This document shows, piece by piece, positions 44,893 to 53,245 of a DNA stretch of 64,000 nt (positions are counted from its first letter, which is position 1; each line of letters starts with the position of its first letter). The translations under genes were made by a program, and so were the position numbers. Under the pieces are notes generated by a model. The model did no database searches. It was not told where the DNA came from and worked only from the letters and a program-made list of their open reading frames with translations. This DNA comes from Kocuria rosea (lineage in GTDB: Bacteria; Actinomycetota; Actinomycetes; Actinomycetales; Micrococcaceae), in contig NZ_CP035103.1 of assembly GCF_006094695.1 (NCBI RefSeq), positions 1,488,001-1,552,000 on the forward strand, in the 5' to 3' direction.

Positions 44893-47087
44893 CCGAGACC
44901 ACCGACCTTTCCACGGGTACGGAAGAGACCACCACCAGCGACCCCCGGAACGCGGGACTGTCCGCGCTCAAGCTGGCCCAGCTGCAGGCGCTCGCCTCCC
45001 AGCTCGGGATCACCGGCGCCCGCCGGATGCGCAAGAGCCTGCTGGTCGACGCGATCGCCGCCCACCAGCGCGGCGGCGCCGTCGCCGACCGGGACCAGGC
45101 CGTCGAGCAGAAGATCGCGCAGACGGTCGAGAAGACCGCCGACGGCGGCGCCGACCAGGGCGCCGCCCCGGCCGCCGCCACGACCGGCGAGGACTCCTCC
45201 GCCGCGCAGGGCGCCGACGGCGGCCAGCCGCAGCGGCGCTCGCGCTCCCGCCGCGCCACGAGCACCGGTGTGGTGTCCGTCCCCGCGCAGCAGGGCTCCG
45301 AGCAGCAGGACGCCGCCCAGCAGACCGCGGCGCAGGGCGCCACCGAGCAGCAGCCGGCCGACCAGCCCGCTCCCGCCGAGGACTCCTCCGGCGCCGAGAG
45401 CGAGGGCGGCCGCAACCGCAACCGCAGCCGCCGCAACCGCAACCGCGACGACAACGGCCAGGGCAACGGGGGCCAGGACTCCGGGCAGGAGACCGACGAG
45501 GCGCGCTCCTCCGCCGAGGGCCGTGACGACGACCAGTCGAAGCAGGACCGGAGCCGCAACCAGAACCGCGGCCAGGACAACCGGGGCCAGGACAACCGCC
45601 AGGACAAGGGTGGCCAGGACCGGGGCGACGGCCGCGGCCGGCGCGACGGCCGGTCCGAGGGCGGGAAGTCCCAGGACGGCAAGGGCCAGGACAACCGGCA
45701 GGACAAGGGCGGCCAGGACAACCGGCAGGACAAGGGCGGTCAGGACAACCGGGGTCAGGACAACCGCCAGGACGACGGCGGCAGCCGCCGCAGCCGTCGC
45801 AACCGCAACCGCAACGACCGCGACCGGGACCGCAGCGACCGCAACGACCGCGCCGAGCGCAACGAGCGGCGCAACCGCCGCGGGCGCAGCACCGGCCCCG
45901 AGGTCGACGACACGGAGTTCACCGAGGACGACGTCCTGCTGCCCGTCGCCGGCATCCTGGACGTGCTCGACAACTACGCGTTCGTGCGCACCTCCGGCTA
46001 CCTCCCCGGCCCGAACGACGTCTACGTCAGCCTCGCCCAGGTCAAGAAGCACAACCTGCGGAAGGGCGACGCCGTGGTCGGCGCCATCCGCGCCCCCCGC
46101 GACGGCGAGCAGCAGAACGCCACGCGGCAGAAGTTCAACGCGCTGGTCCAGCTCACCACGGTCAACGGCAAGAAGACCGAGGAGAACAAGGACCGCGTGG
46201 ACTTCGGGAAGCTGATCCCGCTGTACCCGCAGGAGCGCCTGCGCCTCGAGACGGAGCCCAAGAAGATCGGGCCCCGCGTCGTCGACCTCGTCGCCCCCAT
46301 CGGCAAGGGCCAGCGCGGGCTGATCGTCTCCCCGCCGAAGGCCGGCAAGACGCTGATGCTGCAGGCGATCGCCAACGCGATCACCACGAACAACCCCGAG
46401 GTCCACCTCATGATGGTGCTCGTCGACGAGCGCCCCGAGGAGGTCACGGACATGCAGCGCACGGTCAAGGGCGAGGTCATCGCCTCGACCTTCGACCGCC
46501 CGGCGGACGACCACACCACGGTCGCCGAGCTCGCGATCGAGCGCGCCAAGCGGCTCGTGGAGATGGGCATGGACGTGGTGGTCCTCCTGGACTCCATGAC
46601 CCGCCTGGGCCGTGCCTACAACCTCTCGGCCCCCGCCTCCGGCCGCATCCTCTCCGGCGGCGTGGACTCCGCGGCGCTGTACCCGCCGAAGAAGTTCTTC
46701 GGGGCGGCCCGCAACATCGAGAACGGCGGCTCGCTCACGATCCTCGCGACCGCCCTCGTGGAGACCGGGTCCAAGATGGACGAGGTCATCTTCGAGGAGT
46801 TCAAGGGCACCGGCAACATGGAGCTGCGCCTGTCCCGCTCGCTCGCGGACAAGCGGATCTACCCGGCCGTGGACGTCAACTCCTCGGGCACCCGCCGCGA
46901 GGAGAACCTCCTCTCCCCGGACGAGATCAAGATCATGTGGAAGCTGCGCCGCGTCCTCTCCGGGCTCGACCAGCAGCAGGCCCTCGAGCTGCTCACGAAC
47001 AAGCTGCGGGACACCCAGTCCAACACCGAGTTCCTGCTCCAGGTGCAGAAGACCACGCTGTCGGCCCGCGCCGAGAGCGACCGCTAG
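44889..47087 (+). CDS. rho: transcription termination factor Rho with large polar insertion
   Basis: 732 residues from GTG 44889 (GGGAGAAGG upstream), against 419 in E. coli. N-terminal Rho helix-bundle (15-70, [18 protein letters not shown]), then an insertion (about 70-335) rich in Gln, Asp, Asn, Arg and Gly with SRRNRNRDD and GQDNRQDKG repeats, the RNA-binding cold-shock-like domain (about 340-415, [35 protein letters not shown]), and the hexameric ATPase (about 450-730) with P-loop Lys487 (PPKAGKT) and the [10 protein letters not shown]-loop region. Micrococcus luteus Rho carries a comparable insert that affects termination-site choice. It can be expected to bind RNA and be disordered. 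Confidence 0.97.
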   Translation: MTETTDLSTGTEETTTSDPRNAGLSALKLAQLQALASQLGITGARRMRKSLLVDAIAAHQRGGAVADRDQAVEQKIAQTVEKTADGGADQGAAPAAATTGEDSSAAQGADGGQPQRRSRSRRATSTGVVSVPAQQGSEQQDAAQQTAAQGATEQQPADQPAPAEDSSGAESEGGRNRNRSRRNRNRDDNGQGNGGQDSGQETDEARSSAEGRDDDQSKQDRSRNQNRGQDNRGQDNRQDKGGQDRGDGRGRRDGRSEGGKSQDGKGQDNRQDKGGQDNRQDKGGQDNRGQDNRQDDGGSRRSRRNRNRNDRDRDRSDRNDRAERNERRNRRGRSTGPEVDDTEFTEDDVLLPVAGILDVLDNYAFVRTSGYLPGPNDVYVSLAQVKKHNLRKGDAVVGAIRAPRDGEQQNATRQKFNALVQLTTVNGKKTEENKDRVDFGKLIPLYPQERLRLETEPKKIGPRVVDLVAPIGKGQRGLIVSPPKAGKTLMLQAIANAITTNNPEVHLMMVLVDERPEEVTDMQRTVKGEVIASTFDRPADDHTTVAELAIERAKRLVEMGMDVVVLLDSMTRLGRAYNLSAPASGRILSGGVDSAALYPPKKFFGAARNIENGGSLTILATALVETGSKMDEVIFEEFKGTGNMELRLSRSLADKRIYPAVDVNSSGTRREENLLSPDEIKIMWKLRRVLSGLDQQQALELLTNKLRDTQSNTEFLLQVQKTTLSARAESDR
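45684..45737 (+). repeat. 27-nt perfect tandem repeat inside rho
   Basis: Two identical 27-nt copies (45684-45710 and 45711-45737) encode GQDNRQDKG twice; degenerate copies flank them (about 45570-45610 and 45738-45780). Length variation by slippage would keep the frame. Confidence 0.85.
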
Positions 47088-47118
47088 CACGCCCCCGCCG
47101 CCTCCGAAGGAGCGCCCC

Positions 47119-48201
47119 ATGCCGGATCCCATCCAGTCCCTGCTCGACGAGCACGCCGAGCTGCAGCGCCAGCTCGCCGACCCCGCCGTGCACGCGGAGC
47201 AGGGCAGGGCGCGCAAGCTCGGGCGCCGCTACGCCGAGCTCAACGGCATCGTCGAGGCCCACCACCGGGTGCACCGCCTCGAGGAGGACCTGGGGGCGGC
47301 GCGCGAGCTCGCCGCCGAGGAGCCCGAGTTCGCGGAGGAGATCCCGGCCCTCGAGGAGCAGCTCGCGGCGGCCCGCGAGAAGCTGCGCCGGCTGCTCGTC
47401 CCGCGCGACCCCGACGACGGGCGCAACGTGATCCTCGAGGTCAAGGCGGGGGAGGGCGGCGACGAGTCCGCGCTCTTCGCCGGGGACCTGCTGCGCATGT
47501 ACCTCAAGTACGCGGAGTCCCGCGGCTGGAAGACCGAGTTCATCTCGACCAACGACTCCGACCTGGGCGGCTACAAGGACGTGCAGGTGGCGATCAAGTC
47601 GAACGCCACGGACCCCGCCGAGGGCGTGTGGGCGCGGCTGAAGTACGAGGGCGGGGTGCACCGCGTCCAGCGCGTGCCCGTCACCGAGTCGCAGGGCCGG
47701 ATCCACACCTCCGCCGCGGCGGTGCTCGTCTTCCCGGAGGTCGACGAGCCCGAGGAGGTCGAGATCAGCCAGAACGACCTGAAGATCGACGTCTACCGCT
47801 CCTCAGGGCCCGGCGGCCAGTCCGTGAACACCACGGACTCCGCGGTCCGCATCACCCACCTGCCCACCGGCATCGTGGTGGCGATGCAGAACGAGAAGTC
47901 GCAGCTGCAGAACCGCGAGGCCGCGATGCGGGTGCTGCGCGCCCGCATCCTGGCCCACCAGCAGGAGCAGATCGACGCGGACAACGCCGCGCAGCGCCGC
48001 TCCCAGGTCCGGACCATGGACCGGTCGGAGCGGATCCGCACCTACAACTTCCCCGAGAACCGGATCAACGACCACCGCACCGGGTACAAGGCGTACAACC
48101 TCGACCACGTCATGGCGGGGGACCTCGAGCCGGTCGTGCGCTCGGCCATCGAGATGGACGAGCAGGCCCAGCTCGAGGCCATCGGCCAGCAGGACGGCTG
48201 A
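47119..48201 (+). CDS. prfA: peptide chain release factor 1
   Basis: 360 residues, ATG 47119 behind GAAGGAG. The PVT tripeptide (187-189) that reads UAA/UAG and the GGQ motif (232-234) in [12 protein letters not shown] identify RF1. Follows rho by 31 nt; in mycobacteria rpmE lies between these two, here it does not. prmC, whose product methylates the GGQ Gln, follows. Confidence 0.97.
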   Translation: MPDPIQSLLDEHAELQRQLADPAVHAEQGRARKLGRRYAELNGIVEAHHRVHRLEEDLGAARELAAEEPEFAEEIPALEEQLAAAREKLRRLLVPRDPDDGRNVILEVKAGEGGDESALFAGDLLRMYLKYAESRGWKTEFISTNDSDLGGYKDVQVAIKSNATDPAEGVWARLKYEGGVHRVQRVPVTESQGRIHTSAAAVLVFPEVDEPEEVEISQNDLKIDVYRSSGPGGQSVNTTDSAVRITHLPTGIVVAMQNEKSQLQNREAAMRVLRARILAHQQEQIDADNAAQRRSQVRTMDRSERIRTYNFPENRINDHRTGYKAYNLDHVMAGDLEPVVRSAIEMDEQAQLEAIGQQDG

Positions 48202-48215
48202 GCGGGGGCCCCGGG

Positions 48216-49115
48216 ATGACGAGGTCACTGGGCCAGGCGGTGCGCTGGGCGGAGCAGGTGCTCGCCGAGGCGGGGATCGACTCCGCGCGCACCGACGCGC
48301 TGCTGCTCGCCGGCCACCTCACCGGGCTGTCCCGGGGGGAAGTCGAGGCGAGAGCCATCATCGGCGGGGACGAGCCCGCGGGGTACGCGGAGCTCGTGGC
48401 CGAGCGTGCCCGCCGGATCCCGCTGCAGCACCTCACGGGCGTCGCCCACTTCCGCTACCTGACGCTGGCGGTCGGGCCCGGGGTGTTCGTGCCCCGGCCC
48501 GAGACGGAGACCGTGGTGCAGGCCGTGGTCGACGAGCTGCGCGAGCAGCTGGCCGCGGGCGTGCACCGCCCGCACGTGGTGGACCTGGGCACGGGCTCCG
48601 GGGCGATCGCCGCCTCGGTGGCCCACGAGGTGCCGCAGGCCCGCGTGCACGCCGTGGAGCTGTCCGGGACCGCCCACGCCTGGGCGGCCGAGAACCTGCG
48701 CGGTACGCGCGCGGAGCTCGTCCGGGGCGACCTGCGCACCGCGTTCCCGGAGCTCGAGGGGCGCTGCGACGTGGTGGTCTCCAATCCGCCGTACATCCCC
48801 GCGGACGCGGTCCCGCGCGAGCCGGAGGCCCGGGAGCACGACCCCGACCTCGCCCTGTACGGGGGCGGGGAGGACGGGCTCGACCTCCCGCGGGCGGCCC
48901 TGGCCTCGGCCCTGCGGCTGCTGCGCCCCGGGGGGTTCTTCGTCATGGAGCACGCCGAGGTGCAGGCCCGCGCCGTGGCGCACGCCTTCCGCGCCGCGGG
49001 CCTCGAGGACGTCGAGGGCCACCAGGACCTGACGGGCCGGGACCGGGCCACGGCCGGCCGGACGCCCGTTCAGGGCCGCGCCCGCACGACCGGAATGGGA
49101 GAATGGACGCCGTGA
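48216..49115 (+). CDS. prmC: release factor glutamine methyltransferase
   Basis: 299 residues, ATG 48216. SAM-binding DLGTGSGAIAASVA (about 125-138) and catalytic SNPPYIP (about 188-194) are the HemK/PrmC motifs; an N-terminal helical domain (1-85) recognises the release factor. It methylates the Gln of GGQ in RF1 and RF2. The 3' end overlaps the sua5 start by 13 nt. The last 20 residues (GRTPVQGRARTTGMGEWTP) follow the usual GRDR end and are non-conserved. Confidence 0.94.
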   Translation: MTRSLGQAVRWAEQVLAEAGIDSARTDALLLAGHLTGLSRGEVEARAIIGGDEPAGYAELVAERARRIPLQHLTGVAHFRYLTLAVGPGVFVPRPETETVVQAVVDELREQLAAGVHRPHVVDLGTGSGAIAASVAHEVPQARVHAVELSGTAHAWAAENLRGTRAELVRGDLRTAFPELEGRCDVVVSNPPYIPADAVPREPEAREHDPDLALYGGGEDGLDLPRAALASALRLLRPGGFFVMEHAEVQARAVAHAFRAAGLEDVEGHQDLTGRDRATAGRTPVQGRARTTGMGEWTP

Positions 49116-50155
49116 ACTCCACCGTCTACGACTGCAGCAGCATCGCCCAGCGCACCGCCGGGCTCAAGCACGCCGCGCGCGCCCTCGCGGCCGACGCGTG
49201 CGTGGTCCTGCCCACCGACACCGTCTACGGGATCGGGGCCAACGCGTTCTCCGCCCGGGGCGTCGCGACCCTGCTCGCCGCCAAGGGCCGGTCCCGGGCC
49301 ATGCCCCCGCCCGTGCTCATCGCCCACGCCGGGGTGCTCGACGGCCTGGCCGACGAGGTCTCCGACGACGCCCGCGCGCTGGCCCGGGCCTTCTGGCCCG
49401 GCGGTCTGACCCTGATCTTCCACTCCCACCCCTCGCTGGGCTGGGACCTGGGGGAGACCCACGGGACCGTGGCCCTGCGGGTGCCCGACGACGAGCTCGC
49501 CCAGGCGCTGCTCATCGAGAGCGGCCCGCTGGCCGTGTCCTCGGCCAACCGCACCGGCCACCCGGCCGCCTCGACGGCCGGGGCCGCGGTGGACATGCTC
49601 GGGGACTCCGTGGAGCTCTACCTGGACGGCGGCCCGCGGCCGGTCGGCGGACCCGCCGACCGGGACCCGGTCCCTTCCACGATCGTGGACTGCACGGGGG
49701 AGACCCCGCTGCTGGTGCGCCACGGCACCGTGAGCCTGGCCCGGCTGCGCTCGGTGGTGCCCTCGGTGGTGCCGGCGGACGGCGACGAGGAGCTCGACAG
49801 CGCTCCCGCGCCGGGTGCGGGACCCGCGGAGCCCGGCGCCGGCCGCCCGGCGGCCTCGGGATCGCACGCCGTGAGCGAGCCCGATCCGGAGGCCGTGCCG
49901 CCCGCGGCGGAGCCCGCCGACCCGGCGGGCGCGGCCGCACCCGCGGACCGGCAGCCTCCGGCGCCCGGGCCGGCGCGGGCCGCGACGGCGCAGGGACTGG
50001 CCGCCGCGCTCGTGGCGCGCTCCGCGGCGGGCGCTCGCCCGGCCGTGGACCAGGACCGCACGCGCGTCCAGCGGCCCGGGGCGCCGGGGCAGCCGCGGCC
50101 GCTGCCGGTCGAGGAGGCCGCCCGGCTCGTGGCGCGGGGCAGCGGCGAGGCCTGA
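49103..50155 (+). CDS. L-threonylcarbamoyladenylate synthase with Ala/Pro-rich tail
   Basis: 350 residues from ATG 49103; GTG 49112, overlapping the prmC TGA, is an alternative. The YrdC/Sua5 domain (about 10-235) has VLPTDTVYGIGANAFS, LLAAKGRSRAMPPPVLI, FWPGGLTLIF, VALRVPDD and PLAVSSANRTGHPA. It makes threonylcarbamoyl-AMP for t6A37 of tRNAs. The C-terminal 115 residues are a low-complexity Ala/Pro/Gly-rich region with no similarity to the Sua5 accessory domain, probably disordered. Gene order prfA-prmC-sua5 is conserved in actinobacteria. Confidence 0.92.
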   Translation: MDAVNSTVYDCSSIAQRTAGLKHAARALAADACVVLPTDTVYGIGANAFSARGVATLLAAKGRSRAMPPPVLIAHAGVLDGLADEVSDDARALARAFWPGGLTLIFHSHPSLGWDLGETHGTVALRVPDDELAQALLIESGPLAVSSANRTGHPAASTAGAAVDMLGDSVELYLDGGPRPVGGPADRDPVPSTIVDCTGETPLLVRHGTVSLARLRSVVPSVVPADGDEELDSAPAPGAGPAEPGAGRPAASGSHAVSEPDPEAVPPAAEPADPAGAAAPADRQPPAPGPARAATAQGLAAALVARSAAGARPAVDQDRTRVQRPGAPGQPRPLPVEEAARLVARGSGEA

Positions 50156-50203
50156 GCCCGTCCCGGGAGCGGCCCGGCGCGGCCCCGAGCAGCTCTGCGG
50201 GGC

Positions 50204-51175
50204 TCAGCCCCGGCCGGCGGCCAGGTGCGCCTGGCGCAGGACCTCGCTGATCCGCGGCTCGGGGACCGCGTCGTGCTCCTCCGCCCAGCCGCGCACCTGG
50301 CGCTGACCGAACCAGGTGACCTCGAGCCGGCGGAACACGCCGTGCCACCGGTGCCCGGCCAGGGCCGAGACCGCGAACCCGGCGTCCACGACGAGCCGGC
50401 ACAGCAGCACGGGGAGGTGGCGCGGCTCCCGGCGGCCCGCGTCCCGCAGGATGGAGCCGGTCGTGGCGCCCTCCCAGGGCTGCAGCACGACCGGCGGCAG
50501 CGCCTCCCCGTGGCGCCCGACCCGGGAGACGAACTCGGCCAGGGCGTGCACGGACGTCACCGGGGTGGGCGCGCCGCCGTCGCCGGCCACCGAGCTCAGC
50601 GGCGAGGACGCGAAGCGGGCCAGCCGCGCGGTGGTGCGCCGGCCGGAGCCCTGCACCGAGGTCGCGCGCAGCACCGTGATCGCGGGTGCTCCGTCCTCGC
50701 CCGCCCAGTCGCGGCGCAGCTTCAGGAGCGCGCTCTCGCCCAGGGCCTTGGAGAAGGAGTAGGGGGAGAACGGCCGGACCGTGGGCGTCTCGTCGAGGAC
50801 GTCGACGTCGCCCTGGACGGCCGCGGAGCTGACGTGCACGATCCGGCGCACGCTCGTGCGGCGCGCCGCGAGCGCCACGAGCACCGGCAGCAGCGCGTTC
50901 GCCCCCACGAGGGACTCCTCGTGCGTCTGGTCCGGGGCCGCCAGGCCCGCCGCGTTGACGACCACGTGGGCACCGGCGAAGGACTCGGCGAGGTAGTCGA
51001 TGACGGACTCGAGCCGGCCGGCCTGCTGGAGCAGGTGGTGGACCGTGCGCGCCCCGGACCCCAGCCGCGGCGCGGAGACCGGGACCACCGTCTGGCCGTC
51101 CGCCTGCAGCCGGGCCACGGTCGCGGAACCCACGAACCCCGTCGCTCCCAGGACTGCCCACGTCGTCGATGTCAC
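50204..51175 (-). CDS. NAD-dependent epimerase/dehydratase family protein
   Basis: 323 residues, GTG at 51175 with AGAGGAAG six nt upstream. Rossmann motif WAVLGATGFVGSATVARL at the N-terminus, VVNAAGLAAP, VHVSSAAVQG and catalytic YSFSKALGE (Tyr-x-x-x-Lys) mark an extended short-chain dehydrogenase acting on nucleotide sugars or similar. The C-terminal third is less conserved. It is opposite in strand to the genes on both sides. A TACGAT hexamer (51242-51237 on the reverse strand) could be its -10 box. Confidence 0.82.
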   Translation of the reverse strand: MTSTTWAVLGATGFVGSATVARLQADGQTVVPVSAPRLGSGARTVHHLLQQAGRLESVIDYLAESFAGAHVVVNAAGLAAPDQTHEESLVGANALLPVLVALAARRTSVRRIVHVSSAAVQGDVDVLDETPTVRPFSPYSFSKALGESALLKLRRDWAGEDGAPAITVLRATSVQGSGRRTTARLARFASSPLSSVAGDGGAPTPVTSVHALAEFVSRVGRHGEALPPVVLQPWEGATTGSILRDAGRREPRHLPVLLCRLVVDAGFAVSALAGHRWHGVFRRLEVTWFGQRQVRGWAEEHDAVPEPRISEVLRQAHLAAGRG

Positions 51176-51308
51176 GGTGCTTCCTCTCTGCCGGTCGCTT
51201 CCGGTCGCCGTCGTCCGGGCCCGGATTCCTGCGCTCATCGTACAGACCGGCCCACCGCCGGGGCGGGGCGACGCGGCCCGCCGGCCCGGCCGTCCGGGCG
51301 CCGCTTGC

Positions 51309-51314
51309 TAGACT
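51309..51314 (+). promoter_or_regulatory. -10 box of the glycan gene run
   Basis: TAGACT, expected start near 51321, leader of about 93 nt ending in CTGGAGGAG. Confidence 0.4.
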
Positions 51315-51413
51315 CGGCACGTTCCGGCGCCCGCCCGCGGCACCGTGCCGGACCCCGCACCCGTTCCCGCACTGCCCGTCACCGCACAGCCCGTCACCCC
51401 CTGGAGGAGCCGC

Positions 51414-52331
51414 ATGCCGTCCGACCCCACGCCCACCCCCACGGTGGCGGTGGCCTGCGTGACCCAGGACCGGCACGAGGACGTCCTCGCGCTCGTCGCC
51501 GCGCTGCGGGAGCAGACGGTGCCCGTCGCCTCCCTGTGCCTCGTCGACGCGGGGCGCGAGGCGCTGCCGCGGGAGGTGCTCGAGGAGGCGATCGGCGGCC
51601 GGTTCGCGCTCGAGCTCGTGCGCTCCCTCGCCAACCTGGGCGGGGCCGGCGGGTTCTCCCTCGCGATCCTGACCGCGCTCGCCACCGGTGCCGACCGGGT
51701 GTGGCTCATGGACGACGACGCCCACCCGGAGGGCCCCGACTGCCTCGAGATCCTCCTGCAGGAGGCCGCGCGGCGGGAGCTGTCGGTCGTCTCCCCGCTC
51801 GTCGTGGCACCCCAGGACCACGGCGCGCTGGCCTTCTCCTACCGCCTCGAGGGGCGGATGACCCACTCCCGGGCGGACCTGGAGCCGCTCGGCTTCCTGC
51901 CCGGCTACGCCACCTTCTTCAACGGCGCCCTGATGGCCGAGCACGTCTTCTTCACGGTCGGGCTGCCGGACCTCAAGCTCTTCCTGCGCGGCGACGAGGT
52001 CGACTTCCTGGTGCGGCTGCGCCGCTCCGGGCTGCCCTTCGGCACCACCACCCGCACCGCCGTGGCGCACCCGCCGGGCTGGGACGAGGAGCACGTCGTG
52101 GTCCCCGGCCGGCTCAAGGTCGCGGTGCCCGGGACGGAGTTCAAGCGCGAGCACTTCTTCCGCAACCGGGGCTGGACCACGTGGCGGTACAAGCGGGTCG
52201 TCCAGCTCGGGGCCGACCTCGTCGGCTACCCCCTCTTCTACCTCCGCCGGCGGGACGTGCGCGGTCTCGCGTCCTGGGCGAGCCGCTACGCCGGCGGGAT
52301 GCGCGGCCGCGGCTTCGGCGGGCCGCGGTGA
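51414..52331 (+). CDS. GT2 glycosyltransferase (galactofuranosyl/rhamnosyl type)
   Basis: 305 residues, ATG 51414 with GGAGGAG upstream. A GT-A fold with VAVACVTQDRHEDVLALVAALREQT, NLGGAGGFSLAILTAL and the metal-binding Asp triple WLMDDDAHPEG, then FLRGDEVDFLVRLRRSG with the second acidic motif and an R-rich C-terminus. NLGGAGGF and DDD(A) are typical of the GlfT1/rhamnosyltransferase group of actinobacteria. It probably adds a sugar to a lipid-linked or wall polysaccharide. Next gene starts 4 nt after its stop. Confidence 0.85.
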   Translation: MPSDPTPTPTVAVACVTQDRHEDVLALVAALREQTVPVASLCLVDAGREALPREVLEEAIGGRFALELVRSLANLGGAGGFSLAILTALATGADRVWLMDDDAHPEGPDCLEILLQEAARRELSVVSPLVVAPQDHGALAFSYRLEGRMTHSRADLEPLGFLPGYATFFNGALMAEHVFFTVGLPDLKLFLRGDEVDFLVRLRRSGLPFGTTTRTAVAHPPGWDEEHVVVPGRLKVAVPGTEFKREHFFRNRGWTTWRYKRVVQLGADLVGYPLFYLRRRDVRGLASWASRYAGGMRGRGFGGPR

Positions 52332-52335
52332 CCCC

Positions 52336-53175
52336 GTGAGCCCGCACCCCCCGCTCGAGTTCTCCGTGCTCATGCCCGTCTACCGCGCCGACACCGCGGA
52401 GCGGGTGCGCCGGGCGGCCGAGTCGGCCACCGTCGAGCAGCGGCGCCGGCCCGCCGAGCTCGTCGTCGTGCGGGACGGCCCCGTCCCCGCGGCGCTGGAG
52501 GCCGAGCTGGACCGCCTGGTGCGCGAGCTCCCCGTGCCCGTGGTGCGGGTCGACCTGGAGCGCAACGAGGGCCTCACCGCGGCGCTCACCGCCGGCCTGG
52601 ACCGGTGCCGGCACGACGTGGTGGCCCGCGCCGACGCCGACGACGTCTCCTACCCCCGCCGCTTCGCGGTGCAGCTGCCCGTGATCGAGGCCGGGGCCGA
52701 CCTGGTGGGCTCGTCGATGCACGAGATCGGCGACGACGAGCGGACCCCGATCGCCCTGCGCCGCGCACCGGTGGGGGAGCGGGACATCCTCTCCGTCTCC
52801 CGGCGCCGCAACCCCGTGAGCCACCCGACGGTGGTGTTCCGGCGCTCGGCGGTGCGGGCGGCCGGCGGCTACGAGCACGTGCCCCTGGCCGAGGACTACT
52901 GGCTGTGGGTGCGGATGCTGCGCGCGGGCGCCGACGTGCGCAACGTGGCCGAACCGCTGGTCGGCTACCGGGTCTCGGCGGGCTCCTACGAGCGGCGCGG
53001 CGGATGGCGCGTGCTCCGCGCGGAGCTCGCCCTCCAGGCCCGCCTGCGCGGGATCGGCCACGTCGGGTTCCTACAATGGGTGCGCAACGTGGTGGTGCGC
53101 GGCGGCTACCGGTTCGTCCCCACCCGGCTCCGGGAGCTCGCCTACCGGGCCATGGTCGGCGCACCCCGCCCCTGA
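52336..53175 (+). CDS. GT2 glycosyltransferase
   Basis: 279 residues from GTG 52336. FSVLMPVYRADTAERVRRAAESA opens the GT-A fold, VVRDGPVP and RNEGLTAALTAGLDRCRHDVVARADADDVSYPRRF contain the DxD metal motif, and HPTVVFRRSAVRAAGGYEHVPLAEDYWLWVRML has the acceptor-side Glu-Asp. The pattern is that of amylovoran-type GT2 enzymes of capsule clusters. Co-transcribed with its neighbours. Confidence 0.88.
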   Translation: MSPHPPLEFSVLMPVYRADTAERVRRAAESATVEQRRRPAELVVVRDGPVPAALEAELDRLVRELPVPVVRVDLERNEGLTAALTAGLDRCRHDVVARADADDVSYPRRFAVQLPVIEAGADLVGSSMHEIGDDERTPIALRRAPVGERDILSVSRRRNPVSHPTVVFRRSAVRAAGGYEHVPLAEDYWLWVRMLRAGADVRNVAEPLVGYRVSAGSYERRGGWRVLRAELALQARLRGIGHVGFLQWVRNVVVRGGYRFVPTRLRELAYRAMVGAPRP

Positions 53176-53245
53176 CCGTCCCGCACCGGCACCCTCCCCG
53201 CCCGGCCCCCCGGCTCCGGCACCGACCACGAAAGGAACTTCTGCG

